Below are positions 1-17,196 of a DNA stretch of 64,000 nt, one piece after another. Under the pieces are notes generated by a model, which had not been told where the DNA came from, searched no databases, and saw only the letters and a program-made list of their open reading frames with translations. A program made the translations under genes and the position numbers. The DNA comes from Strigops habroptila. Lineage: Eukaryota > Chordata > Aves > Psittaciformes > Psittacidae. The stretch covers positions 2,728,001 through 2,792,000 of the forward strand of contig NC_044278.2 of the NCBI RefSeq assembly GCF_004027225.2, written 5' to 3'. Position 1 is the first letter of the stretch. Each line of letters opens with the position of its first letter.

Positions 1-2381
1 CTATCTTTATTTTAAAATGCCATAGTCACTTAAAGATATATAGAAACATTCTTTGCTCTTTATAATCTTGGGTAAAGTAACCACAAATTATTTTAGAGCA
101 CAGTGTTTTCTCTTTGAAATGCTCATGAAATGAGACAGACAACAATCTCCGACACATTTTTCCATGAACAAAAGCGCTGAATGAGCATCCCATGCCCTCA
201 GAGCTAGCTACTGACAACTGTGACAACAGAAAGTCAGCAAGAACTGAAGCGAGAGCACCAGCTCATCTTGAACCTACTACCAAATGGTCATCACACTCTG
301 ATGAATAGAAATCCCACCTAGCAACTTGGAAGGTGTGACATTCAACTCACCATAAGAAGTACCTTGTATTAACTATTATTCCGTTAGGTGATTTAACAAT
401 TACAGGTTCATTTTTAACATACATTGCTTTTAACCATATTTCTTTAGATATGCATAGGGATCCAGTACAAAAATGAATCATAGATATGCAAGAAATGTTC
501 TATATAATGATAGATAAGGAAGACCAGAGTCTCAGCACTGGTGAGTCTTGCTCAGTGATGTATTTATCCCTGGAAACAAATGAGAACTGGAGAACAAAAA
601 GGCCAGTTAACAACTAGTGTACTAATTATAGAATATGCAGCAGCTGTATTCAGTTAAAAACAAATAGCCAAGTAATTACTAGAAGACAGGTCTACAATAG
701 GCTGGTTTCAGAGGTGCAGAGTGAGGCCAGAACTCTTTGTTATGGGGCTGTGGCATTGCCATAGCTGCACCAGATCACTGGAATGAACTGGTCGCTACAC
801 ACCGAGGTAAAGGTGCATTTATGCTGGGCTCAGAGGGGACATCAGGGTATTAAGTGAGAGAGGAAAATGATAGAGCGAGGAGGTGTAAACATGAATTCCC
901 TCCAATAGAACTGGAGGTTCACTTGCGTTTGTCATCAGAGCAGCAGGGAAGAAGGGCTGGGCTGTAACACTGTCCACTGCAACTCTTAATCTTTGTAGCA
1001 CAAGCTTCACCACTCATGTTTGAGAAGCTGCTGAGGTAGAGAAAGAATCCTCAGGTTCAGTAGGAGGCAGGAATGAGGGAGCTGAGGTGAGGGCTCTAAA
1101 GCTACTGGTGATAAATGCGCTAGAAAGATATTTGGGACTTACCTTTGGTTTGCCTCGCTGGCTGGGCAAAAGCAGTGCCCAGCTAATGAAAAGAGCCTTG
1201 CTCCTGATCCCAACCCAGTCTTCCTCCCTTTTGGCTCTCCTTTCACTGCTCAGCAGGACTAAACATAGTAGCTAGAGGCAGCCAGATTGCATGGGCCTAA
1301 GGGCAGGTCAGAAAGGAGAAAATACTGGAGACAGGGTCTGAGCACTGAGTCAGTGCTTCCCCGGAGGGGAAGGCGAAGACCCACAGTGCTGGTTGAGAAT
1401 AGCTGCAGATCCCCTAGGATTTGTTTTCCAACTAGTAACAAAGCCCATTAAGAAACTCTAAAAAGAGGGTTTTTCACTTAAGTGAGACTTTCCTAAATTA
1501 GCAGCCATCAGTTCTGACTTTGATGGTGAATCTGTCAAATTCCATGGATTATACTGGCATAGAGCCCTCCTCCTGCAAAAAAAGGAAGCATGGTAATATG
1601 GTGAGTCACAATCAGAAAAAAAAGAGCTTGCTTTAAGAGTATCATCTGCCCATTTTCCCCATCAAAACACCTTGTTGTGTTTTTTGGTAGTTTTAGTGGT
1701 AGAGTTGGTTTTTGGACTTCAGTTTGTTCTACCAGCAAAGGGAAATTAATCTAGAGAGGAACACTGACAGAAAGTTCTCAAAAGACACTGAGAAGGTGGA
1801 TGGTACCTTTTCATCAAAAGAACAAAGCAATTGCAAATAATGAAAGCATTTAAAACTAAGAAATCTCTCTTACCCTAAAAACAATAATTCAGACTCAACA
1901 GTGGAGAATGTCACTGAGAAGACAAACTGGATGCTTACACAGATAAAGCATTTGGACATCTTTAATTAATGAAAATAGCTTAAAATTGATTTAACCCCAC
2001 ATTTCAAAGACTAAATCAATCTCTGTTTAGGCAGGGCAGATGGCCTCACACATGCCTTCTGTGTCATTCCCGTACTTCAGCTGAGCCTTTTAGAGTTGGC
2101 CTCTTGCAGGGGCATGACTGTGGACCAGCAGGAATACCAGCTAACTGCTGCTAATTGGCACCTCATTTTTCAACAGCACTGCCAGGTCTGGCCCATGCAA
2201 CAGTTCAGTATGGAGAATGCCCAAGAATTGCTAATGAATGGCCTTTACAATAGGCATGAGCATCAGAGACTGAATCTGGATCAGTGGCATCTCTCCGTAA
2301 AAAAAAAAGATGACTTTGTAGACACAACCACTCAGCCTTCCAAGGCAGCAGCTGTTAACATATTCTCACATCCCTTACACA

Positions 2382-2425
2382 CAAGCGCACATACACACCT
2401 CAACACCTCAAGCGCACATACACAC
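2382..2425. repeat. 17-bp tandem duplication in a CA-rich stretch
   Basis: The 17-mer caagcgcacatacacac occurs at 2382-2398 and again at 2409-2425, a 27-bp period with a CA-rich spacer. It is a short degenerate minisatellite with no evident function. Confidence 0.8.
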
Positions 2426-3041
2426 AAGGACAGTGCAAGGACAGTGAAACCTGTATTACATTTTCTTCTGGAATTTCTTTCTCAAAAAAACATTCTCTGG
2501 AATGTTCTGAAAGAGCTTAAGAGGTACGCAATAGTCTGCTGTAACATTTATCTACTGGTTAGGTAAGAAAATTTCACACTAAAGGTGATGCAGGATGTTG
2601 TTAACGAACCATATCCTACCTCCATCAGGGGAAAGAACAAAGAACTAGAACTTAAGCAGATCACACTTTGAACAGGCTCAGCGTTTCAGAATTTAACCAA
2701 GAGATTGCTTCCTATAGTTAGCATCTGCTCAAGCTTCAAAACACCAAATTATGTACCAGGGATCATAGCAACACATCAAAGAAGTTGCTTTTGATCTATG
2801 CAACAGTCTTAAGAAATATCCTTCATAGAAGTGAGTTCAATGACATCTGAACCCTTGCTGTAGATAAGTGCTCTTCCTACGATGCAAACACCAGCAGCAA
2901 GCTGTTGCAGGACAAAAAAACCAGCTGGAGCATACATACGATTTCAGTCTGCAAAGCAGGAAAATTCCCACTCACCATCCTATCCATCAAATTTGTTATT
3001 ACTGTAATTAGAAACTAAAGGGTTTGAATATGTTTGGTATT

Positions 3042-3255
3042 AGAAAAAAATTCTTCCCTGTGAGGGTGCTGAGGCGCTGGCACAGGGTGCCCAGAGAAGC
3101 TGTGGCTGCCCCATCCCTGGCAGTGTTCAAGGCCAGGTTGGACACAGGGGCTTGGAGCAACCTGCTCTAGTGGAAGGTGTCCCTGCCTGTGGCAGGGCGT
3201 TGGAACTGGATGAGCTTTAAGGTCCCTTCAACACAAACCAGTCTGGGATTCTATG
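3042..3255 (+). mobile_element. CR1 LINE, 3'-end fragment (5'-truncated)
   Basis: The stretch matches the typical avian CR1 3' terminus. It begins near 'ttcttccctgtgagggtg', passes through 'ctggcacagggtgcccagag', 'tccctggcagtgttcaaggc', 'ggttggacacaggggcttgg' and 'gatgagctttaaggtccctt', and ends in a single 'attctatg' unit. About 214 bp remain of an element that is about 4.5 kb when full length, so it is a 5'-truncated dead copy with no intact ORF. Its presence is the best single clue that the host is a bird (or another sauropsid). Confidence 0.93.
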
Positions 3256-6129
3256 TCTTTCGGTGGCCAGCTAATTCAACTGGTCATTTGATGCTTAACA
3301 GGACTATTATGGCCCGTTGCTTATTGGTCTTTTCCTTTCATTGGCTTACTTGAAGAATGATGGTCTCGATTATTGTATCATTATGGCATAATCAAATTAG
3401 CATGAAGTACATATCCCCGCATTTTTGTTTCTGCACACGCTTGCACAAAGGCAGGATGAATGGTGGCACTAGAGGGAGCTCCTGCAGCATCACCCACCTC
3501 GAAGCCCCCAGTCTGAAATCACAAGATTTGCTTCTAAAACTGTGAGGGTTTGGATTGTGGGTTGGTTAATTACGTATTTATTAACTTCCATGCACATTTG
3601 AATCACATTTTCAAGCTTTCTTTTGCTGCTACAAACTCTAGAATTAACAGCATCCCTCCTGCTCCTGCTGACAGCTCCTATTACTGTGTGGTTACAGGAA
3701 TTGAGACTTGGTCCATCACCAAAAGGGTTAGGAAAAACCCAACCCAAACACTATGGGTATCTTAGTTTTAGAAAAGCTGCTTGAAAAGCTGCATTGAAGT
3801 TTGAAAAATCTTCCAAATATTAAACTTTTGCCCTCTTTTTAATCAGTAAACCCGTGGCTAAGCATCTGGAGTTAAAGTTACTGTTCAGATTTTGAACAAA
3901 TAAGAGACCTTATGGAGATAATGTGCTTATTGGGGAACTCTGGGAAAAAAAAAAAAGACATTTACAAGATTGATGCTTCTGTTTTATGTTGTCTGCTCTT
4001 TGCTGGCAATTGCTACAACTAAACAAAAAGTGGCAGAAGCAGCTTTTTTATTTTTAGACAGACAGACATCCACAGTGATGATTTATAAAACCTCTCCAGT
4101 GAAGACAAAGGGTACGCTCTCCATTTGCTGCCTTGAGAATGGATTTGTTTTCAAAAGGCAAAGGTTAATAATTTCAAAATAAACAAAAGAGAGCCAGGCT
4201 TCTGTAGAAACACCATGGTCATTCTTTTTGGAAGCAAATACATCTCAAATATCATCTACAGAGGATCTAACTGCATCAAACACTCTGTCATTGTATTTCA
4301 TTCACAGAACTGCTCAGGGCTCCGAGCTGTGGAAGAGGTCCACCATTGCAACAGATGCCCCACAGAACAGAAACATGGCTTCATTCCTCTTACTGCTAAC
4401 AGCTAAAGTAGAGCAGGCAACCCTAATTTATGTATATGCTAAGTACGCTATATTTACTATATAGCTCTTTAAAATGTAATAAAAGGAGTACTCTGTTCTC
4501 TTATAAAATTAAAGGCTAATTTACATGTGACAGTAAAAATATTGCCCAGTGCAGTGCTACGAGCAGCAAGGTTTGAATAGTTCTGCACCAGTGTGTTCCC
4601 CCTCCCCAAATAGGTATACCACAAAACCATAAAATATTCTTTCATTTTTTGCTGGCCTGAAAATGGTTGCCCAAAATGTCATGTCAAGAGGAAAAACTAA
4701 TGTTTTGCTCCCTTCTCCAACAAGGCCACTTAGTCCTTCTTCTGTCACCAGAAAAGATAAGTATCTACATCAACTATTACTTTCACTCCATATTTAACTA
4801 ACAACCAACTTGATTTCTTTCACTCCCCCTTGTTCACAGTAGTTATGCTCTCAAAAGCTTACCGGATTTCCATCCTCTCTTGCGCTGACCTCCTCAGTTT
4901 TCCGCAACATTCTGGTGTTCTAAGACCTTCACTCTTCTCAGCACACTCTGCCTCCAAAACCTTCTCTCCCCAAGTTGTTTTCTCCTTTCCTAAACTCACT
5001 TCGCTACATCACTTTCAAAGCTTCAATACTTTGCTCTTCCTCAGTAATTTCCTACCTTCTCCTTTAAAAAAAACCCAAACTAACAACCAGCCACGCTATC
5101 CATCTCCTCACACTTTTCCTCTCATTATTCTTCCCTTGCCCAAGTATCCCTACTGTTACTGCCAGCTGAGTTCCATACAATTGCCATTTCTCTCCCCTCA
5201 CAAATCTCTCCGTCTCCTCCAATAGCTTTAGTTTTCCCATCTCCATCTGTTTCTATGATTTATATCCCTGCCCTGAGTCCTTTCAGCCTGCCTGCATTGT
5301 GAATCAAGGTATCAGAATGTTGTGGTAAAGTTCTTTTTCATTTAGTGTGGGGAAATCTTTTTGTTGATGTAAGCAAAGTTTGTGAAGATGGTGTGACAAA
5401 TGCACGTTTTATTGACAGCAGGGTAATGAAGCCTCCCATACCCTCATTACCTGATTTAGAATTCTTCCTAACATTCTGCAATTCCCAATAGAGCCCCCCA
5501 GCGTCTGCCACCCTTGGCAAGAACAGCCATTAAGCGCAGCTGCTCTTTTCCCTGCTCCTCTTTCTTTCCTTCACTTCCTCTTCCCAAACATCATCCAAAA
5601 ACATACAGAGGAAGGGCAGAGCCCTTACATGGACTGAACTGCCTTCCTTCCCAAATAAATACCCCTAGGAAGCAATGCGCAGGCATTTTCAAACTCATGT
5701 TCTCTTGCACTAAATTTTCTCTAAATCCAATGAAAATTAAGATATATCTGCTGTTGTTGCAAAGAATCCATACTCATGGTTCTATTACTGAAACACATCT
5801 ATTTCACCAGCACTGCAGATTCAAACACAGAGAATATGAAGTGGCACTGTAATAAGTCTGATGGAAAGACAATTTTGTGTATGTATGTGTGGGTTGCCCA
5901 TGGAGATGCAAGAACCAAGAGCCATGGGGTCGCAAAGTCACAAAGAATCCCAGTGCTCACTGTAAGAAATAATTGTATTTGTCACTTCACAAACATTATA
6001 AGAAAAAAATGCACATGAAGGCAGTAATGGGGTTATAGTTATAAGGTGATAAATCAATGGTTACACAAAGAAAAAAACACAAAACTACTTAAAACAACCA
6101 AGTCTTTTAATTAGAAAGCAACAAACATG

Positions 6130-6466
6130 CAAATGGCAGGTATAGAAATTTATTTGAACCAACTTTATTACTATAATGAAAGTTACTTTAAAACATTGAT
6201 CCAAGCTCCCACATCTGCAGGTTAAGGAAAATATTGCACTTTGCATCTTCTAGCACCCCTCATACATGGCAAAACATTTTAAAAACATTTTTGCTTATTT
6301 TAACTTGCACACTCTCCCAAAATCATGCACACAGTCATTCAAAAACAAAAGGTTAGGTTATCCAAAAGCAATACCTCAGAATTGCACTAAAGCTCTGTAA
6401 GGAAAAATATAATTAATGTCTTATACAAATTCCATTAACGTCTAGGTGCTTGCACACAACTGCCAG
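6130..6466 (-). other. DCAF6: DCAF6 3'UTR
   Basis: The stretch follows the TAA stop (6469-6467) on the minus strand and ends just past two AATAAA signals. On the minus strand, the sequence below about 6130 is U- and GU-rich (around 6065-6110), as expected of a cleavage downstream element. The exact cleavage site is inferred to lie within about 6120-6145. A longer UTR using more distal signals cannot be excluded. Confidence 0.7.
6149..6169 (-). promoter_or_regulatory. Tandem poly(A) signals of DCAF6
   Basis: The minus strand reads AATAAA at 6169-6164 and again at 6154-6149, about 300 nt after the stop codon. These are the first canonical hexamers downstream of it, and a U/GU-rich stretch follows on the minus strand. 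Two copies 15 nt apart make this a credible main polyadenylation site. Confidence 0.75.
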
Positions 6467-6531
6467 TTACTCTTCATCTTCGTTTTCATTCTCCTGACCA
6501 GATCCTTCTGATCTGTCACCTTCCAATCGGT
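6467..6531 (-). CDS. DCAF6: DCAF6 exon W18: acidic C-terminus and stop
   Basis: This is the terminal coding exon. The acceptor is 'cttacag' and the first two bases complete an Asp codon split with W17. It then encodes RLEGDRSEGSGQENENEDEE and TAA, giving 20 whole residues. The Glu/Asp-rich tail is identical to the human C-terminus as I remember it. Being short and charged, it is likely disordered and lies outside the propeller. Confidence 0.97.
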
Positions 6532-11325
<4,794 letters not shown>

Positions 11326-13496
11326 TTATAAGGCTAGTTAGTGGAAAGCACATCAAAGAATATACTCCCATTTCTGCAATAACACTGCCTCTGAAGTAAG
11401 AGCTCTGCATTTGCGAAAACAACATTTAAGAAAATTTAAAGGATACATTTAATAAAGAATGATCAAAAAAAAAAAAAAATCCAGAAGGTTATAGATCTCC
11501 ACAGCAAAGTGGCTGCTAATACTAAAAATGAAGTGTTGAGGCAGACTGAACAGTTTGGAAATAAATTACAGCAGATTTGTCACTTTTCAAAGTGACAGAA
11601 ATGACACCGGAGACAGAGGTGTGTGAAACAGCTTTTGGGAAGAGTTGGGTAAGTTAACATGTGTGACAGGTTAATCCCTGGTGGGCATTTTCCATTTAGG
11701 GCAAACGAGGAGATGAGACAGAGGTTTATGAGTTTATGGGGGCTGGGAATTCACGGGGTCTGACAGTTAAAAAGGGGTCATGAAATCAGTAATCAATCAC
11801 ATAAGAACTAAGACTTCTTAGTGCAAGGCCAAAATTAAAGTTATAAGCTACTGAACAAGGAAAGCATCCAGGTAGAAGCGACCCTTCAGCTTCACTTATT
11901 ACAGTAACTGTAGATGAAAATAGAAGCATATCTCCCTGTAAGTGGAACAAATAATATCATCATTTTCTTGACACAGCAATGATGCATTCTATTCTATATG
12001 GTTGTTCCTATCATTACTTCGTTGAGGTATCCAAGCACCTTTGCATGATTTGAAGTGATATGGATAATGTTTTGTCACATATCAGTAATGTTCCCATGCT
12101 ATCAGCAAAGAGTACATGTAATACATGGCCAACATGCACTTTTTTAATACACATGTTGCTGTGTATAAATTTAGAGAGCAACATAAAGCCTATCTTGCAA
12201 AGGCAGTGAGTTGTTGGAGGGCCTACAGTTCACAATGAATGTCATCTTAGGCCAGTTTATGGAATTTTACTTTGTACTGATCTGACTAGCATCACACAAA
12301 TTATATTAGTTTTTAAATCACTCATCAGAAATTATAATTGGATTATCTTTGGTTTTGGCCTACAGCTAACTCCTCTAACTATTATGTTATTTATCACAGG
12401 GTAGTTTGACCCCGGATTATAATTGACTATAATTAAAACATTCAAGGAAGACTTCTCTGATTGAAGAACTGTACATTTGAATATCTGTACGTTGTACATT
12501 TGAAGGAAGAAATTCCACACCTCTGAAAATAACATGGTAATAATTTTTATTAAAAAGATGCACAAATTACGCATTTTTCATAAACTGGAAAAGATGGGAG
12601 GAATATCACAAACATGGCATTGCAAGTTTGCACATCTGTTTGCGAGTGAACACAACTGGGCCATTGACTGAAGGGTATTGAAGAAAGATCTCTGGTCCTT
12701 GAGAAGGCTTCCAGAAAACCAGCCACCTCAAACCACAACCGTATAGTTTGTCAGTGAAGTAATACAGACAACCTGCAGTTGGGCTTTTCCCTTCTGGCAG
12801 CTTCTCCAGGAAGCTGACAGCACTAAGGGAGGCTGATGGAAGGCCTCCCTTGGAGCAGGGGGACCGTCTCGGCACAGACGGCAAAGGCTTCCTGTCACAT
12901 TCTGCCTTTCTTCCCCTGCCACCAACGCAAGCCTTCTCTTCATCCAATGAAGAGAGGAACAACATCATCTGTGTAAAAGGAAAAGAGGGGGGTTTAGGGA
13001 ACAGTGTGCTCATGCTTTAGGCTAGTATACTAAATAAAGATTTATTACATCATCTATTTCCCTTATGTGAAATGCTGTAATTCAGTAGGTATTTAAACCT
13101 ACTCTCTTAAGTGTCATAAATATTCACAGTCTCATCTGGATATGCATTTGCTAACAACGCTGTGAGCACTTCTCTATTGAAGTGACCATCCCTCCCCTCA
13201 AAATGGCTAGACTGTCTTGTCCCTGATTCTGAGAATAGAAGAAAATAGCAGACATAGTCAATGACAAGATAGCTAACTTGACATGTACTCTACTTGAAAA
13301 AGTCTGAGAGAAAAGCGTATCAATAAATCTGAAACTTTTTCTTTGTTTCTATCCTTCTCCCCAAAACATGGTATTGTCACAGGATTATGAGAATAACGTA
13401 TTATCTCATAATCATCTACGCATGTTACTTATATTTTTGTATGGATTCATATATTATTTCTATTAGAACATACTATTTTAATTTCTTAGATGTTAT

Positions 13497-13510
13497 TTAT
13501 TTATAAATAA
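13497..13510. repeat. 14-bp perfect AT palindrome
   Basis: The sequence ttatttataaataa is its own reverse complement. It sits in a very AT-rich part of an intron, where such palindromes are expected fairly often. No function is inferred. Confidence 0.85.
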
Positions 13511-16500
13511 TTGTGTAGTAAATGCTGCACTATTTATTAATTGTGTGCTTACTAATTCAGTGTGAAAACCCAGACTCCTTGAGCATTTCACAGATCTGCA
13601 TGAGTTTTGGAACTGAAGGTAGCTGAAGCAGTGTGTCCTATGAGTAGTATTACAATGAAAATGATCATATAAAAGACAGAGAAATGGCAGGCCAGAAAAA
13701 GTGGCAGTAGTATTAGCTATCTATCTCCTTGAAATATAATGTTGATATTATTCCATTCAAGATACTCTTCTGATTACAGCCTGAAATAATGTGGCTTATT
13801 CAACTTCTGAGCCAAAAAAAGCCACCCTCAAATATTTATTTCAAGAAGCAACAATTAAGTTTGTTAAATGTAATCTTTCCATGCCAAGACCTCTCTTGCC
13901 CTCCCTTCTTAGAAAGATGTAATCCAAACAATTGGTCTGAGCAAAGAACGGGTGACTTCCTTCACTAATGATTAGACTCTTCTTCAGAAATAATTTCTGA
14001 TTTTACTCCGAGTAGGACATAAAAATAACCATTGTTAAGCTGTTTAAAAGAGGAACAGACTAAACAGCAGTATCCTTCTCCACTGCTGTCCTATATCATC
14101 TACAGGGTGAGAGGCTAGATGAGGTGGCAGAGAGAGGAGGCACATTGCTTCAAGAACCGTCAAAACTCAGTCCAAAATGTGAGCTGAAAGCTCCACAGAA
14201 ATCTGATACTTGTGCTGGAGAAAAGAGTCTGGAAGTTAAAAATGTAATCCTACACACAAGATTACACTTCAAACAGTTACCAGTACCTCTTACGATCTCT
14301 TTAAATTGGCATAAACTGGGCAAGAGAGATACCTATGTAAACAGAAGTTTCCTATGCAGCAGCTTTCACAGTTCACAGAGATGATGTACAATGTTTGAAG
14401 TTTAGCATAAAGTAATTTCCTAATCTTTCGTATTTAAGAATATCTCCGGCATAAGGGAGAGAATTGAGTTTGAGACCATTTACACAGAACTCTACTATGG
14501 AATTATTTCCCAAGTAACACATCATAACACAGCTCTAAAGAGGACAGCGCCTGCATCCTTATCTTTCTTTCAGCACAGTTTTCTGAGCACATGCACTGAA
14601 GAACAGGACAGAGACATTGTCTTGCTCTGTGCTTTGCCCCAGCTATCTTGATATAAAAATCATCACGATAAAGAATCGTATTATTAAGCAGAACCCTTAC
14701 TGCTGTTAAAATATGTACTTTATTTCCAGCATGAGTATGCCCAGTTTTAAATTTCAGGCTTGCTAGATTTTTGTCTATAGGAAATATGTACCAATGATTT
14801 CAGTCAGTGCAATAAAGTCATCCTGATGTCTAAAAATAAGCCAGAGAAACTGCGTTCCCGATTCTGTAGTGAAAGACATGTTTCCAATAGACTCATCTTT
14901 CGGCAGCTTTGTCTTACAGCTCCTCTTACTGTATATTTTTCATTATCCCATTAGAAGTACATCTAAAATATCTCTAATGATAAATAACTTTGTATTTTAG
15001 TTCTCATTTACAACTTCTTCCTGCTTCCTTTGTATTCTCTTATGTAACTACTGATTTTACATTTCTAATATTCATAAAATCTAATTTTAGCACCACGTAA
15101 ATAAACAGATTTGAAATTACATTTTAAAATTTTGTTTTCAAACTCATATACACACTCACTTCTACTATATGCATACATCACTTATCCCGTTTATTCGTTA
15201 CACAAAGATGCTCTATTGAAGAATAGTTTCTTCAGAGTCAACATTTTAAAAGGGGGATTTGAGGTGAGTGGGATAGAGGAAGAACGGTGTATATATGAAA
15301 GGAAGTAAGACTAAGATTGGAGGGAAGAATAGTGAGGAAGAGCCAAAGAGCTGAAGGCACATGGCGAAAGACAAATTCTGAAGAAAAAGGAAGCGCGGGC
15401 TCACAAAAGCATTTTTTACCTCCAAGAGAAACAGAAAATCTCACTCCCCATCATTCCCCACTACCAACACACTCCCACACTCTCAGGTCTGGTTCATGAA
15501 AACCCGTAACACCCAGGACTCTAATGACATCATTTGAGTGGTTACATGTCAGGGATCTGTGTGATGAACAGGAAAACATTCCAACTCTGCCAATGGCGCA
15601 AGGAAACCTCAAGGCATGCCGCTTAGCTTTTGCTTTCTGACAATGTAAGAATGACACTTAAAATATGCTTATTTAAAAAACTGTAAGATAGCAAAATTAA
15701 GTTCTCAAAAGTAAGGAAGTACCAGAATTAATCGATTTGTCTGCAGTACCTTAATTCACTCTCCATTTCTGTTTGTATTAAAATAGTTCATGTAATTGAC
15801 AATTTATCCCTGGGCTGCTCAGGTGTGTAGGAGACAACACCTCTCTAAGCTGTCTCCTTCACAAATTTAAAAGAGAAATACCATCAGGCCTTGCCTTGCA
15901 GGAGAGGGCATCGATCAAAAGAAAGTTTGTCACCATAGAAACCAACAGGGAAAATTACATTATCTTTCATTGCGTGCACTCCTTGTCATAGGTGCTCATG
16001 TGAAACAAAGGCAAAAACACCAGCCCACATCCCAAAGAAACCAAACAACAAAATCTGTGACATGATCTGTGTAACAACACATATGAAGATGCAGGCTGAA
16101 TTAAGGCCACTTAGGCAAGCTTAGTCTTAATATCTCTTAACTACGAAGTGCTTCATGCTATGACTTCTAAACTAATGCGGTTTTGAGCAATTAAAATTAA
16201 TTTCTGAAATATAGTGCAAAACTGTCATTAATCAAAGTTTATTCTAAGTCTGTTGCTTATGTAGACGGAAACAGGCATTCACTGAAGCATTCTCAGTGCC
16301 ATCAAAGCCATTCATGCAAACTCTAGAAAACGGCTTTTAGAGGTAGAGGGACTACTCCTTAGGTCATCTGCAAAATAATACACCTGCTGCTTCTACAAAA
16401 TACCACCTAGTGCTCAGAACTTCACATCTTCAAAATACGGTAAAAAGTGAAAAAAGAAATGGCAAGGAAAACAGCATTTGTTTCTCATGCACCATAGCTT

Positions 16501-16625
16501 TACAAACACAGTAACTGCATTTTCCTTAAAATACAGTATTTTGTATGAAAAAGAGTATCTAGTAGTTAATTATGATTTAGTAACTAGCACTATTTCCTTT
16601 CTTTATAATTCAGAGATGTCAAGGC

Positions 16626-16743
16626 TCTTAAAAACTATGATTTAATCCTCACTTTGCCTTCCAAGCTGTTCAAAATTATTATTTAATCTTTAATGTTAAA
16701 GAGCTTGTAAGGCAAAGTGAGGATTAAATCCTAATTTTGAAGG
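16626..16743. repeat. Long intronic inverted repeat (about 50-bp stem, 12-nt loop)
   Basis: The left arm 16639-16660 is the exact reverse complement of 16709-16730 (22 bp, beginning gatttaatcctcactttg). After a single C/T mismatch the pairing continues inward through caagct (16662-16667 with 16702-16707) and, with three further mismatches, to 16678/16691, leaving a 12-nt loop (16679-16690). Outward pairing continues imperfectly to about 16626/16743. It lies 315 bp into the intron downstream of W14, so it would be transcribed within DCAF6 pre-mRNA. It could be a palindromic MITE remnant or a pre-miRNA-like hairpin; neither is proven. Confidence 0.85.
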
Positions 16744-17057
16744 CAGGCACACTTTATACCACTGAAGATGACAGACAAAATGAAAAAGAAGTTAAGAAAA
16801 ATACCCAAGTTTTCAAAGGAAGTTAAGGGGAGAGAGTCTTAAACCCAAGAAAATTTAAATGCCTAGCATGGTGACACATGAGTCACACTAATGTTAATTT
16901 TCATTTAGAGCAAGTTGTGTGGCTTCCAACTGAATATAAAAGAAAAAAGTGCTTGTGATACATTACAGTATCCTTTTTGGCAAGCATGTGACAGCTACAC
17001 TGATTCATAAAACACATAAAACCTCCAGAGTTCCCAAAACAGACAAAGAGTTTGTAC

Positions 17058-17196
17058 CATTGTTCGGGAGTTCCGATGACCTTTATAAACCATCTTTATT
17101 AAAGGACGTCTAATATTCAACGTTTCCAGTTCTTCCATTTCTTTTCTTTCTTTCCTCCTCCTGAAGAGCTCCTGAATGCGGGCAACAGCAGATCGT
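17058..17196 (-). CDS. DCAF6: DCAF6 exon W14: IQ motif
   Basis: The exon is 139 bp with acceptor 'tttttag' and donor 'ATG|gtacaa'. It completes an Arg codon and encodes 46 residues including [20 protein letters not shown] and [26 protein letters not shown] fits the calmodulin-binding consensus IQxxxRxxxxR exactly (I, Q, R at +5, R at +10). The family is known to bind calmodulin in a Ca2+-dependent way through this element. [12 protein letters not shown] is the beginning of the sixth WD blade, continued in W15. The exon lies between two long introns. Confidence 0.97.

Larger units (their letters stand above)
1..6129. other. Intergenic region downstream of DCAF6
   Basis: No coding sequence that I recognise on either strand. 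It contains a CR1 LINE fragment (3042-3255), a short tandem duplication (2382-2425) and a long C/T-rich stretch around 4860-5280. Plus-strand AATAAA hexamers occur at 4178-4183 and 4478-4483 and could belong to the 3'UTR of a convergent plus-strand gene. In human, DCAF6 and GPR161 are convergent neighbours, so the 3' end of a GPR161 orthologue is possible here, but nothing in the sequence proves it. The open frame around 2120-2566 has no recognisable domain and only begins with a non-ATG codon at its 5' limit. Confidence 0.5.

Noticed and set aside
2096..2566. 156-codon plus-strand open frame in the intergenic region
   Set aside because: It opens with a non-ATG codon, ends in a CA-rich low-complexity duplication, has no domain that I recognise and no evident splice or promoter context.
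4830..5225. 131-codon plus-strand ORF rich in Ser, Pro, Leu and Phe
   Set aside because: The composition is the direct product of a C/T-rich tract; no domain or conserved pattern was seen.
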